64,000 bases of DNA from the NCBI GenBank assembly GCA_965262305.1, contig CBDHEY010000004.1:1116001-1180000 (forward strand), read 5' to 3'. Shown piece after piece: positions 44,160-54,430 of the stretch. This DNA comes from CBDHEY01 sp965262305 (GTDB taxonomy: Bacteria > Pseudomonadota > Gammaproteobacteria > Pseudomonadales > Cellvibrionaceae). Below the pieces are notes generated by a model. The model did not search any database. It was not told where the DNA came from and was given only the letters and a program-made list of their open reading frames with translations. The position numbers were made by a program, and so were the translations under genes. Every line of letters starts with the position of its first letter. The stretch's first letter is position 1.

Positions 44160-45884
44160 TTAACTCAACGTCGTTTCATCGATATAACGCTTTCTTTTGG
44201 CGATTTTTAGTCGAGTTATATCTGCCATACAAAGTCCATCGAGACAGTCACCAAAATCTGGATCTACACTAAACACCAAAGATGTGAAACCACCATCTTC
44301 AAAAATTGCGGCATATTGTTTGAAAAGAACTGGGAGCCTATGGCCCATCGCTTTAAACTGCGATTGCATTTTATCGAATGCATCGTCTCTCTCAAGATTG
44401 TTAAAAAAGCCATTAAGGTTTTCTATCGTTTCTTCGGACAGTAGATAGGGGTGAAAAGCCTCCGCCATGGTTTCAGGGCTTTTATGGTAAGTGCGATAAA
44501 AGTGAGCGAGCATGTCTTTGAGCTCTTTTGGATAATCCGCGCTCATACTCACCGGGCCAATTAGGTAGCGAATATCCTGATTATGAGCGAGATATGACCC
44601 AATACCTTGCCAAAGATAGTCTAAGCTTGCTTTGCCCCAATAATTAGGGTTGACAAAACTCCTACCTAATTCAACGCCGTATTGAAGATATTTTTCAAAG
44701 TCGTGTTCAAATTTGTAAAGTGTGCTGGTGTAAAACCCCTTCATACCGTGATTGGCTAATATTTCTTTGCCAATCCCTAAACGATATGCTCCGGCGATCT
44801 CGAGGTTTTTACTATCCCACAAAACGAGGTGTTTATAGTATTGGTCAAACTTGTCGAGGTCTCGCTTGCAGCCAGTGCCCTCACCAACTTTACGAAACGC
44901 GAGTTCGCGCAACCGTCCGATTTCATTTATAACGCTAGAATTGGGCGAATAATCAACAAGATATATCCGATTACCATCTCGCGTTTCTCCAAGAGATTCA
45001 GCATTATTAAGTTCAGCTAAAATCTGTTGTCTATCTTCCGGATGCGCTATCGTCTTTACCGTTTCAAATAAAGGACTTTGTCTACGGCCTATTTTATAAA
45101 GGTGACGCTTTAAGCGTTTCACTAAGGTACGATCATGTAGCCCTTTGGTTTCGAGAGATTCACTTGGAATTGGCTCTCCGATCCGAAATTTAATGACTCT
45201 TGATCGCTGTTTGAACATCTCATGAGCAAGTAGAGCAGTTCCTAATGGCTTGTAAACCATGGATGCACTATAGAATAGTAAAGAGTTCTTAGCATTTATA
45301 TGCACTGGTAAAAGTGGTGCTTTTGCACGGCGGGCAAAGTTTAAAAATCCTGGAAGCCAACGGTTGTCTTTGACACCGGTTGCGTGCGCGCGTGATACTT
45401 CCCCAGCAGGAAATACTATAATCGCCTCTTCATGTTCTAACGACTTTAGCACTTGTTTGTAGCTTTTTCTGGCACTACCACCCGTCATATTGTCGAGGGG
45501 AATTAAGTACCTATTGAGTGCAGAAAAGTGATTAAGCAGATCATTCGCGAGTATTTTAACGTCGGGCCTAACCTCGCAAATTAGCTTAATAATAGCTAAG
45601 CCGTCTAATGACCCTATAGGATGGTTAGCAAAAATAACTACTCGTCCTATCGCAGGAATGTTTTGTCTGTCTCTTTCTGTAACGGTATAGCTGAAATTAA
45701 AATATTCGAATACTCGATTGATAAATTCCAGCCCTTCGGCATCTTGATTTGCATCCAAAAACTCGTTGATTTGAGGTTCGTGGATGATTCTTCGCAATAG
45801 TGATATCGTGGGTTTTCGAATGAGGTCGGGCTTGCTTGCAAAACTCGGAAATTTCTCATTAACAGCGCGTTCGATATTTATCAT
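44160..45884 (-). CDS. Two-domain acyltransferase, OlsF-like (ornithine lipid synthase type)
   Basis: 574 residues. N-terminal lysophospholipid-acyltransferase domain (about 70-290) with VIFANHPIGSLDGLAIIK, VFPAGEVSRA and PLLPVHI; C-terminal GNAT/hemolysin-like N-acyltransferase (about 320-560) with LRELAFRKVGEGTGCKRDLDKFD, HLVLWDS and AGAYRLG. This pairing is that of OlsF, which makes ornithine lipids by N- then O-acylation. Exact amine substrate is not provable from sequence. Start at 45884 (M-INIERA) with AAGG upstream on the reverse strand; a longer frame to 45965 adds atypical residues. Confidence 0.75.
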   Translation of the reverse strand: MINIERAVNEKFPSFASKPDLIRKPTISLLRRIIHEPQINEFLDANQDAEGLEFINRVFEYFNFSYTVTERDRQNIPAIGRVVIFANHPIGSLDGLAIIKLICEVRPDVKILANDLLNHFSALNRYLIPLDNMTGGSARKSYKQVLKSLEHEEAIIVFPAGEVSRAHATGVKDNRWLPGFLNFARRAKAPLLPVHINAKNSLLFYSASMVYKPLGTALLAHEMFKQRSRVIKFRIGEPIPSESLETKGLHDRTLVKRLKRHLYKIGRRQSPLFETVKTIAHPEDRQQILAELNNAESLGETRDGNRIYLVDYSPNSSVINEIGRLRELAFRKVGEGTGCKRDLDKFDQYYKHLVLWDSKNLEIAGAYRLGIGKEILANHGMKGFYTSTLYKFEHDFEKYLQYGVELGRSFVNPNYWGKASLDYLWQGIGSYLAHNQDIRYLIGPVSMSADYPKELKDMLAHFYRTYHKSPETMAEAFHPYLLSEETIENLNGFFNNLERDDAFDKMQSQFKAMGHRLPVLFKQYAAIFEDGGFTSLVFSVDPDFGDCLDGLCMADITRLKIAKRKRYIDETTLS

Positions 45885-46042
45885 GTTACACCTTGTTATT
45901 AGACGGCATCTGTTACGTTTGGCGATTACTCGCGGCTGTTGATATTTTACACAATAGCTGTGCAAAATTTAAATAAGGCTAGACATAAAATATGACGCTT
46001 TTGTGAATTTAATATAAAAACTGGAAAACCAGCTGTAAGCCT

Positions 46043-46666
46043 ATGTCTGAATTATCAACAACGAAATTGATACCTGCTTCTAAAATTCTTGATTTTTGGT
46101 TTGGGCCGAACTTTGACCAGACGTCATCCCTGGAACGCAAAAGTACCTGGTTTAGTGGTGATCCTAGTTTGGATGCTATGTTAAGGCGGGATTATCTTTC
46201 ATTGTTTGATGTTCCTGCGTTACAAAACCCAAGCCTGTATACGGCTCCAGATAATGTTTTGGCAGCCATTATTCTGTTTGACCAATTTAGCCGCAATTGT
46301 TTCCGTGGATCTGCAAAAGCGTTTGCTTTTGATAAAATTGCTTTAAATTTCATGGATTTAGCAATTCAAAAAAAGTGGCATAAAGCCCTTCATCCTGTTA
46401 AACAGAGCTTTTTGTTGATGCCGTTGCAGCATTCCGAGTCTTTGGCAAGGCAGCAGCAATCACTCGAAATGTTCGAGCTGTTGATCGATCAGGGGGTTGG
46501 TGAGATCAAAGCGCTATTGTCAAATACATTTGAATACGCTAAAGAACATCACGATTTGATTAAAAGATTTGGACGTTTTCCTCATAGAAACAAAATATTG
46601 GGTCGAGTTTCCACTGCTGCAGAGCAGGCATACCTGGATGGCGGTGGAAAAACCTTTGGGCAATGA
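46043..46666 (+). CDS. DUF924 family protein
   Basis: 207 residues. Family hallmark ILDFWFGPNFDQ near residue 14, then VLAAIILFDQFSRNCFRGSAKAFAFDKIAL, FLLMPLQHSESLARQQQSLEMFE and RFGRFPHRNKILGR. An all-helical, TPR-like fold of unknown biochemical role. Divergent from the acyltransferase gene. Confidence 0.85.
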   Translation: MSELSTTKLIPASKILDFWFGPNFDQTSSLERKSTWFSGDPSLDAMLRRDYLSLFDVPALQNPSLYTAPDNVLAAIILFDQFSRNCFRGSAKAFAFDKIALNFMDLAIQKKWHKALHPVKQSFLLMPLQHSESLARQQQSLEMFELLIDQGVGEIKALLSNTFEYAKEHHDLIKRFGRFPHRNKILGRVSTAAEQAYLDGGGKTFGQ

Positions 46667-46679
46667 ACTAGAGTCGCTT

Positions 46680-47783
46680 CTAGGATAGCTGAAGTAGTTG
46701 AATTAGTTGATTTCGTTGATTTTCCAATAACGTATGAAATGGTTCTTCGAATCCGGAGACTATTTTTTGCGTCGCGGATTCACTTACTTCTATTAATTTG
46801 ATTCTATGTGTTAGATGCTCCCTTAAAGAAAGATGATCTTCGATATGCAATCCAACTAGTGAGCGGTGATTAAACACATGAGTATCTTTATCTGAGATCA
46901 ATGCGGATAAATCCAGTGGAATGTTATTGACGATTCCTCCCAATTCCAAAACCAAAAAGGCACTACATACAGCTTTAAACATAACATCGTCAATCTTTGA
47001 CTCATCGTCATTTGGATCGTAAGAAATGCAGAGTTTGTAATTCGATCCTTCAAGTTCAAAATGCGAACCGCCATAGATAGCAAGTACATCGCTTAGTATT
47101 TTTTCAAACTGTGAGATGGTCTTTCTAAAGTTTTCGCCACTTAATTGCTGTTTGGTGACTTCTAAGTTTTTAACTGAAATTAGCGCGTAAATGTAGTTCT
47201 TTACCGCGTGAACTTCGTGTTCTTCTAGAATTTGATCCGGTTTTGCTTCATCAGCTTGTTTTTCTCTTTGAGTTATTTTTTTTAACGATAACATGAGGGT
47301 TTGATTGCGAATTAGACTCCAGCTAAGTAAGGACCCTAGTAACAGCGGAAGTAAAATTAACAATAAAAGCTCTGTCTTTGCAAAAATCGGTGTTTTCCCC
47401 ATGGACACACTTATGTAACCAGCAATCGTATCTTCTAATGAAATTGGTTCTATATGTGCAATCTGCTTTTCATGAGTGGTTTTTGGAGTAGATGCTTGTG
47501 CTAATAAGTTGTGCTCAACATCATAGACAGAAGCTCTCGATGCTTTAGTTTGCCCTTCTATCTGTTGCATTAACACCTGTAGTTTTATTAAATCAGAACT
47601 AAAAATAGGTTCGATCGCTTTGGACGATGCTAGTTTTGTAATCGCCTCGAGGTATGCTTGTTCTTTTTGTCGAATTTCGCTACGTAATTTCGAATACGAA
47701 AAAATCAATATAAAACTGAACGCTAAAAGTCCTCCAAGACAGAATGAAGCTAGAGGAGGAAGAGGCTTTATGGTAATGGGCAA
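46680..47783 (-). CDS. AhpA/YtjB-like membrane protein next to serB
   Basis: 367 residues with two membrane segments (about 10-30 and 137-157) bounding a periplasmic region, then a cytosolic coiled and globular part. No enzyme motif. A membrane protein of this type sits divergent from serB in Pseudomonas and in E. coli (smp/ytjB); identification rests mainly on that conserved arrangement. Confidence 0.65.
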   Translation of the reverse strand: MPITIKPLPPLASFCLGGLLAFSFILIFSYSKLRSEIRQKEQAYLEAITKLASSKAIEPIFSSDLIKLQVLMQQIEGQTKASRASVYDVEHNLLAQASTPKTTHEKQIAHIEPISLEDTIAGYISVSMGKTPIFAKTELLLLILLPLLLGSLLSWSLIRNQTLMLSLKKITQREKQADEAKPDQILEEHEVHAVKNYIYALISVKNLEVTKQQLSGENFRKTISQFEKILSDVLAIYGGSHFELEGSNYKLCISYDPNDDESKIDDVMFKAVCSAFLVLELGGIVNNIPLDLSALISDKDTHVFNHRSLVGLHIEDHLSLREHLTHRIKLIEVSESATQKIVSGFEEPFHTLLENQRNQLIQLLQLS

Positions 47784-47969
47784 TTTGACATCTCATTTAT
47801 CTTGGTAAATATTCTATTTTACATTTATTAAATAAATGATCGACACAGAAAATTTAAATTCTTCGTATGGAACAAACATTATGATTTCTTAAATAATAGT
47901 GTAAAACCTAATATTTAATTTTGAAGAAGTTATAATGGCTTCAAATTAGAAAAGAAAAGTAGATTTGTT

Positions 47970-49184
47970 GTGAGTGAGCTCATTTTAGTCAATGTATCTG
48001 GTCCGGATAAACCGGGCGTAACCTCAACGGTTAGTCGAATTCTTGCGCAAAATGGTGCAAATATACTGGATATTGGTCAAGCTGTAATTCATGAACGGTT
48101 GTCTCTGGGAATGCTCGTGCAGGTGCCAGAAGGTTTTGATTCTTCCCCTTTAGTAAAAAATATTTTATATGCTATGCATGAAGTCGCTATGCAGGTGCGT
48201 TTTCAACCCATTACTGAATCTAGCTACGAAGAATGGGTTACTCAGCAAGGAAAAGCTCGCCATATTGTTACGCTGCTTGCGCGGCAGATAAAAGCAGAGC
48301 AAATAGCAGCTTTAACCGAGGTTGTCGCGAGTCACAGTTTGAACATTGATAACATCAGCCGGCTCTCGGGGCGTGTACCACTTCAAGGTGTTCAAGACAA
48401 AAGTAACGCCAGTGTTGAGTTTTCTTGCCGCGGTTATGTTGAAAATATTTCTGTGTTACGAACTCAGCTTGCCGAATTGTCATCCAAGTTAGATGTCGAT
48501 ATTGCGTTTCAAGAGGACAATATGTATCGTCGTAACAGGCGCTTGGTCTGCTTCGATATGGATTCTACGTTAATAGAAGCCGAGGTAATCGACGAGCTGG
48601 CGAAAGCGGCTGGAGTGGGCGCAGAAGTGGCTGCCATTACTGAAGCCGCTATGTCTGGCGAATTAGATTTTAACGAGAGCTTTGCGAATCGAATGGCGCT
48701 ATTGAAAGGGCTCGATGAATCCGTACTCGCCGATATAGCAAAAAAACTGCCCATAACAGAAGGTGCCGAGAGGTTGATCACCACACTTAGTCATCTTGGA
48801 TACAAAACTGCCATTTTATCTGGTGGATTTAACTACTTTGGCCGATATCTTCAGCAAAAACTTGGTATTGATTATGTTTTTGCAAATGAATTGGAAGTAG
48901 CAGATGGAAAAGTCACTGGACGAGTTTGTGGTGAGGTCGTTAATGGTGAGAAAAAAGCGCAGTTATTGAAAAGCCTAGCGGAACAAGAAAATCTAAATCT
49001 AGAGCAAGTTGTGGCTGTGGGTGACGGTGCGAATGACTTGCCGATGTTGAGTATCGCAGGTCTCGGAATTGCGTTTCGCGCAAAGCCTCTTGTTAAAGCA
49101 GAAGCAAAACAGTCTATTTCCAATTTAGGGTTGGATGCGATTCTCTATTTAATGGGCTTTCGTGATCGAGAAATAAAACACTAA
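47970..49184 (+). CDS. serB: Phosphoserine phosphatase with N-terminal ACT domains
   Basis: Last step of serine synthesis. 404 residues: tandem ACT-like domains (1-180, starting LILVNVSGPDKPGVTSTVSRIL) and a HAD domain with nucleophile Asp in FDMDSTLIEAE (near 196), LSGGFNYF (motif II), and VAVGDGANDLPMLSIAGLGIAF (motif IV). GTG start at 47970. The ACT-ACT-HAD layout is usual in pseudomonad-type gammaproteobacteria. Confidence 0.95.
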   Translation: MSELILVNVSGPDKPGVTSTVSRILAQNGANILDIGQAVIHERLSLGMLVQVPEGFDSSPLVKNILYAMHEVAMQVRFQPITESSYEEWVTQQGKARHIVTLLARQIKAEQIAALTEVVASHSLNIDNISRLSGRVPLQGVQDKSNASVEFSCRGYVENISVLRTQLAELSSKLDVDIAFQEDNMYRRNRRLVCFDMDSTLIEAEVIDELAKAAGVGAEVAAITEAAMSGELDFNESFANRMALLKGLDESVLADIAKKLPITEGAERLITTLSHLGYKTAILSGGFNYFGRYLQQKLGIDYVFANELEVADGKVTGRVCGEVVNGEKKAQLLKSLAEQENLNLEQVVAVGDGANDLPMLSIAGLGIAFRAKPLVKAEAKQSISNLGLDAILYLMGFRDREIKH

Positions 49185-49248
49185 AATTCCAATTAGATTC
49201 CCATATTTACATTTAAGTTGGGCTACATCAGAGATTAATAGTGCTTAT

Positions 49249-51354
49249 TTAAGATTCCATATCAAAATCATAATTCATTTTATCGACGGGCTCCTGAAGA
49301 TAATACCCTTGGATATAATGCACGCCAGATTGCCAAAGTTTAGATAGCACACTCGCATTTTCAACGAAGGGAACAATTGTTACCTTGTCCATTTTATGGA
49401 GTTCACTCACAAGATCTTTTAAACCGTCCGCTTCGTCCATATTTTTCTGCAAGTCTTCAGTAAACGAGCCATCTATTTTGACATAATTTGCCGAGATATT
49501 TTTAAGAGCATTAAAGGGGTTTAACGCACACCCAAATCGATTAATACTGCAGTCGCAACCTAGATCAGTAATATCTTTTGTGAAACTTGACGCGACATTT
49601 AGGTGATCATTAATGTCGATTTCATTCAGTTGAAATATAATTGCCTCTGTCGGCAATTTTGCGGCTTTAAAGGCGACACTTAACCAGGGCGCTAATGTTG
49701 CATCGAGCATAGATTCTCGACTCAGATTCACTATAAGTCGAGTGTTGTGTCCTTGACTACGATGTTCTGATAGTACTTTTATCGACTCTAATATTACCCA
49801 TCGATCAAGCTTGGTGGTTGCTGCGATTTTAGAGGCCGTGGCCAAAAAGTCATTCGGTGAAACCTCCTCTCCGTTTTCATCGAGCATTCGGAGTAGGGCT
49901 TCATAATGCTCTTTGTTCGATCCTCTAAGGCTGAGGATCGGTTGAAATAGAAGCTTGAATTTCCCATCGTCAATAGCGGTCTGAACCATCTTGGCGATAT
50001 CTTTTTTACTTGCTTCTTTCTTATCCTCTTCTGTCTCATAAAGCTTTACGAGTAGTTGAGGGTTTTCTTTCGACTCACTTTTTGCTAATTCCAGTGCTTT
50101 CATCGAACGCTCGATAGGTGCGTTTGAGCTGGTGGTCGTATCTGTTATTAAGGCAACACCAATGTGGTAATTGAATTGTAGAGTTGCACCATCTATATCG
50201 ACAAAATGATCACGTAATTTACGACAAAGATCTTCGGCTCTTTTGATAGCGAGTGAAGCATCAATATTTTCAATTAACAAAATAAAAGATTCTTCGCCGT
50301 AACGGCAAAGTAAATCATTTGATGAAATTAAGGTATTTGTGTGTGCCGCGACGGCTCCAAGCGCGATATCGGTGGAAGTCACACCCAGTTTTATTTTTAC
50401 GGATTCTGTGAAGTTATCAATACCAATATGAAGAAGCGCACTATTTTTGTTGGAGGTAATTGCGTTATCAACTACTTTTTCCAGCTTCTCAATGAGGTAG
50501 TTTTTATTAAATAGGCCTGTTGCGACATCCTGATTTTTGATCTCTTCAATTCTGGCTTCTAATTCTTCAGAATTGATATTGGATTTGGCTCTTACAATAA
50601 ATTGAATGCAAGGTTCTTCGTCATACTGAGATTTTCTAACTTCGATACTAACGGATTTTTGAGCACCTTCTTCAGTTAAGGCGAGGATTTCAAGATTGCT
50701 TGAATCATCCTCGTCAGCCTTGAGCATATAATTTTTCAAGAAACTCTTTATTTTTCCATGCGCTGAATCATGAATAACATCGATGACGGGCATACATTCG
50801 AGATCATCGCGAGATTCGTACTCTAGCAATTCAGAGAAAGAGTCATTTGCATAAAGAAACATGCCGTCTTGTACAAATGCTATTGCATCTCGAGAGTTAT
50901 CGAGAAGCTGCTGATTGCGACGAGAAATTTCGCGAAAGCGTCGTTCCGCCATGCGGCGAGCACCTCTTTCTTCGCGGTTTTCAAGTTCACGTTGAATGAC
51001 TAGTAAAAGATGTTGGTCTTCATCAAGTGTTACCACATCAACTGCACCATGTTTTATCCCTTCCACAACAGCTTGGTTTTCCACTGTGTCGGTTAACAAG
51101 ATAAGTGGTACATCTTTATTGAATTTCTTTATTAATTTAACAGCATTGGTTGGAGTAACATTTTGAGTCTTATCCAGACCAATCATTAAATCCCAGCTTT
51201 TTTCTTGGAGTAGTTTTGATAGTGCTTCTTCGCTCTCAACATGCTGCGCACGTACTGGACGTCCAGCATTGTTAAGCATGCTTATGAGCCTCTCAGCTTC
51301 AGTAAACGAATCGTTTAATATGAGTAGGCGAAATGTTGTATTGTGAGAATTCAT
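49249..51354 (-). CDS. fimX: FimX-like REC-PAS-GGDEF-EAL protein with degenerate active sites
   Basis: 701 residues. Receiver-like domain (1-130) without the usual phospho-Asp pattern, PAS domain (about 145-270), GGDEF-like domain (285-440) whose motif reads GEESF, and EAL-like domain (455-695) in which the EAL triplet in YEALLRM survives but the DDFGxGYSS segment has become INRFGCALNP. Such decay fits a c-di-GMP binding scaffold rather than an enzyme. FimX controls type IV pilus assembly in Pseudomonas and lies beside serB there too, supporting the name. Confidence 0.8.
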   Translation of the reverse strand: MNSHNTTFRLLILNDSFTEAERLISMLNNAGRPVRAQHVESEEALSKLLQEKSWDLMIGLDKTQNVTPTNAVKLIKKFNKDVPLILLTDTVENQAVVEGIKHGAVDVVTLDEDQHLLLVIQRELENREERGARRMAERRFREISRRNQQLLDNSRDAIAFVQDGMFLYANDSFSELLEYESRDDLECMPVIDVIHDSAHGKIKSFLKNYMLKADEDDSSNLEILALTEEGAQKSVSIEVRKSQYDEEPCIQFIVRAKSNINSEELEARIEEIKNQDVATGLFNKNYLIEKLEKVVDNAITSNKNSALLHIGIDNFTESVKIKLGVTSTDIALGAVAAHTNTLISSNDLLCRYGEESFILLIENIDASLAIKRAEDLCRKLRDHFVDIDGATLQFNYHIGVALITDTTTSSNAPIERSMKALELAKSESKENPQLLVKLYETEEDKKEASKKDIAKMVQTAIDDGKFKLLFQPILSLRGSNKEHYEALLRMLDENGEEVSPNDFLATASKIAATTKLDRWVILESIKVLSEHRSQGHNTRLIVNLSRESMLDATLAPWLSVAFKAAKLPTEAIIFQLNEIDINDHLNVASSFTKDITDLGCDCSINRFGCALNPFNALKNISANYVKIDGSFTEDLQKNMDEADGLKDLVSELHKMDKVTIVPFVENASVLSKLWQSGVHYIQGYYLQEPVDKMNYDFDMES

Positions 51355-51485
51355 ACCGCTTTTAATTAAGTGCGCCTGTGATCGCTCGTGCTATGTTTTT
51401 CTTAGGCCTATCTAGTATTTAATTCTAGTCGACAGTGGAGTTTTAAACATTATGATTTTGAATGGAATAACCTTAAACCTTATTC

Positions 51486-53189
51486 TTATTCCCACCGAGA
51501 ATTAAAATTGTCGTTACTATCGTTATTCGGGTTGTGATCTTCTGCGTCATCATTAAGGGGCCTAAAAGCGAATTGTGCAATACTACCAGAAGAAAACAGA
51601 TTTCTTTCAAGTTTTGCTGAATATTCTTGGTCTCCGTCTAAGATTTTAACATTTGAAAACGCCTGGAATGGAACCGCCGGGGTTAGAATCGAAGATGAAG
51701 AACTTCCAAACCGAGACGAAGGGATGTAAATCGAACGACTAAAATCTGCGTAACCGCCCATTTCGTAGGTCTGCGCAATGCCATAGGGTTTGGGGTTTGT
51801 ACTCAAAAGTTGAATTCCAAGTTGTGAACCTTGATGTACCTGTTTGATCCACCTAACAACGCCGATACTCCATGTGCGTCTTCCAATCTCTTTGATACCT
51901 AGTAGCTCACCACCTTCGACTTTGACCTCTGCATCTCCCTTCCATAAAAGACAATAACCACCTGCACTCGCGTTTTGCAGTGCGACGCGAAATATCGGGC
52001 GTGATGATTCGTTGCTTTTCTCGACACGCATATCCTGTGGAGTAAAAGCGTTAATATTGTGCTCGTGTTCATCTTTCCCTGAATTTTTTATGAAGAAGTT
52101 AAATTCTTGACCATTACAGAGGTTATAATGGCAGTCGACTAAGCCGACGCAAATCTCCGCTGCGCCTTGGATCTCTCTCCTTTCCAACTGTCTTGTGGAA
52201 ATTTCACGCCAGCACTTTGCTAAATGATGATATAGCTTATTAGGAAAGTCCTTAGGAGCAATGATTTCTGAAGTTTGCATCAATTCATCTTGCTCGTCTT
52301 CATCTAGATAACGTCCAAGATGTCGTATCAAATTAGAAAAATTAATCTCCTTGCAGTTTTCCGGAAGGGCGTCGAGATTAGATTTATATCGTGGTGGAGC
52401 ATCGGAAATCATATCGACACCAAAAAAGTTATCGCTATCGATTTGTAATGTGTCAATTTTTACGTACTGGCTCCAGTTTTCAAAGACTGTAAAAATTGAA
52501 GAAATATCAATTTGACTTATTTGATTGCACTTTGAAGTTGCCATCATAAGAGCACGGATATAAGCCGACTGCACTGTTTGACCGCGGCTGTAATTCAGCA
52601 TGGGGTCGTTAACAGAATTATTGGTTAGCTCGAAATATGATGCCGTTAAATATAGCGTGTGGAGTTTTTGCCAAAGCCCTTTTGGGGTTTGAGAATACAT
52701 TTGGTAGCTTCTGAGAAACAGGTAGCTAATTCCGGTGATAGCCCGGTGAATCGCTTTCGATAGACTCTCGAGCGTATTGGGGTTTGCTTTTCCTCTGTTA
52801 ACGATTTCCATACAAGCAAGGAAATAGGCGTCGACCATATTCTTTTGCAAAGATTGCGCAATAATAGCTGCATGCTGTGCATCTTTAGGTAATACAAGCG
52901 GTTGCTTCAAGAAGTGCTTAGAAAGACCTAAAATGGAGCTTTGAACTATAGGGCGAAAAATCTCAAGAATTTCAATGCGATTTTTATAGTCCGTTTTTAA
53001 TCGGCAAATTTCGGGAATAGCCTTATACAGTGATGCACTGGTTTGCATGAGTTGCGTCGCTTTTAAGCTATCAACCCATTTTTGCACGTCACTTGCCTTA
53101 CTGCCACTGCAAAAGGACAGTTTTCCTAAATCTTGTTTGTGAGACTGTAATTTTAAAAGCAGTTCGCTTGGGCTAATCGCTTTCGTCAT
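51486..53189 (-). CDS. Large protein with C-terminal PilZ-like domain
   Basis: 567 residues. Long helical N-terminal region (1-370) without recognised motifs and a C-terminal beta-rich part with SSRPIFRVALQNASAGGYCLLW near 395 and SIGVVRWIKQ, GSQLGIQLLS near 445, reading like a PilZ domain (S-x-GG pattern, strand-turn repeats). The canonical RxxxR lead motif is not clear. Sits directly upstream of the fimX-like gene on the same strand, so a c-di-GMP link is plausible. The last 20 residues are Asp/Asn-rich. Confidence 0.6.
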   Translation of the reverse strand: MTKAISPSELLLKLQSHKQDLGKLSFCSGSKASDVQKWVDSLKATQLMQTSASLYKAIPEICRLKTDYKNRIEILEIFRPIVQSSILGLSKHFLKQPLVLPKDAQHAAIIAQSLQKNMVDAYFLACMEIVNRGKANPNTLESLSKAIHRAITGISYLFLRSYQMYSQTPKGLWQKLHTLYLTASYFELTNNSVNDPMLNYSRGQTVQSAYIRALMMATSKCNQISQIDISSIFTVFENWSQYVKIDTLQIDSDNFFGVDMISDAPPRYKSNLDALPENCKEINFSNLIRHLGRYLDEDEQDELMQTSEIIAPKDFPNKLYHHLAKCWREISTRQLERREIQGAAEICVGLVDCHYNLCNGQEFNFFIKNSGKDEHEHNINAFTPQDMRVEKSNESSRPIFRVALQNASAGGYCLLWKGDAEVKVEGGELLGIKEIGRRTWSIGVVRWIKQVHQGSQLGIQLLSTNPKPYGIAQTYEMGGYADFSRSIYIPSSRFGSSSSSILTPAVPFQAFSNVKILDGDQEYSAKLERNLFSSGSIAQFAFRPLNDDAEDHNPNNDSNDNFNSRWE

Positions 53190-53374
53190 CTTTATCCTTA
53201 ATAGCAGCTCTCGTAAGCCGCTTTATCGTTTTGATCTAACCTGTCTTCTTTGCAAGTTTGCCGGTCTGAAAGCCCTGCCGTGGCTTCAAATAAATTGTTT
53301 AAAATTCAAAAATCCAATTATTTCTCTTTTTAAGGGCTTTGTTTGTGCTTTATTCACGACCAGTTATATAAAGT

Positions 53375-54382
53375 TTAGACGATAGGTGTTTTTGATGAGG
53401 CGTATGGCTTTTCTCTAACCAACTTGGGGACAAGATAACCCGGAAGTTGCGAGAGTAGGTCTTGGTAAAGTTCTTTTGCCTTAGCTTCGGGAACTTCAAA
53501 ATGTGCGGAGCCAGTCACCCTATCTAGTAAGTGCAAATAATAGGGTAGTACGCCACATGAAAATAAAGACTTGCTCAAGTTGCAGAGCGTCTCCGCCTGA
53601 TCATTGATGTCTTTCAAAAGAACCGATTGATTCAGTAGCGTTATTCCCGCTTCGCCTAGCGAGTTGAGCGCTTTTTTAACACGAATGTCTATTTCCTGTG
53701 AGTGGTTGCAATGTACTACAAAAATGGAATTAAGGCGACTTTTTGTCAATAATTTCGACAGTTTTGTCGATATTCTAGACGGTAAAACGATTGGGAGACG
53801 AGAGTGGATACGAAGCCGCTCTATGTGTGGAATTTCCGAGAGCTGGTTTATTAACCAATCTAGTTGGTTGTCTGCCAGGACCAATGGGTCTCCGCCACTT
53901 AATATGACTTCCTCTATCGAGCTGTCATTTTTGATATGTTGGATTGTCTGCAACCATTGATTACGTGACGGGTTGTTATTTTGATAGTCGAAGTGTCTGC
54001 GGAAACAATAGCGACAGTTAATAGCACACTGGGTGGCTGTAATAAACAGCACCCGCCCTTGATATTTGTGAATAAGTCCGGGCATTTCATTCGTCGATTG
54101 CTCGTTTAGCGGGTCAGATGTAAATCCGGCGATATCGTCAAATTCTGCACCGATTGGTAATATTTGCCTAAGTAAAGGGTCATTAATATTCCCTTTTTCT
54201 ATTTTTTCCAGATATGACCTGGTGGTTCTTAGCGGAAATAGTGCGGTGGCTTTCTTAGCCGCTTGCAGCTGTTCAAGCGGTAATCCCAGATATTCAAAAA
54301 GGTATTCTGGTGTGGTGATTAGGTTGCTTAGTTCGTCTTGCCAGGTTTCCGTTAGATTTATGGTGGATGTTCGATGTATCAT
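53375..54382 (-). CDS. epmB: EF-P beta-lysylation protein (lysine 2,3-aminomutase-like)
   Basis: Radical SAM, PLP-dependent enzyme that converts the lysine used to modify EF-P to beta-lysine. 335 residues with the cluster motif CAINCRYCFRRHF (CxxxCxxC), EVILSGGDPLVLAD and the C-terminal YYLHLLDRVTGSAHFEVPE. Divergent from efp, 48 bases apart, forming a conserved epmB-efp-epmA set. Confidence 0.95.
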   Translation of the reverse strand: MIHRTSTINLTETWQDELSNLITTPEYLFEYLGLPLEQLQAAKKATALFPLRTTRSYLEKIEKGNINDPLLRQILPIGAEFDDIAGFTSDPLNEQSTNEMPGLIHKYQGRVLFITATQCAINCRYCFRRHFDYQNNNPSRNQWLQTIQHIKNDSSIEEVILSGGDPLVLADNQLDWLINQLSEIPHIERLRIHSRLPIVLPSRISTKLSKLLTKSRLNSIFVVHCNHSQEIDIRVKKALNSLGEAGITLLNQSVLLKDINDQAETLCNLSKSLFSCGVLPYYLHLLDRVTGSAHFEVPEAKAKELYQDLLSQLPGYLVPKLVREKPYASSKTPIV

Positions 54383-54430
54383 TAGCGCCTTTTTGGAACG
54401 GTATAAGATTGAATTAAACTAGAGGTCAAA

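Noticed and set aside
49249..51354. Active c-di-GMP cyclase/phosphodiesterase
   Set aside because: The GGDEF motif reads GEESF and the EAL catalytic DD pair is replaced, so enzymatic activity is unlikely.
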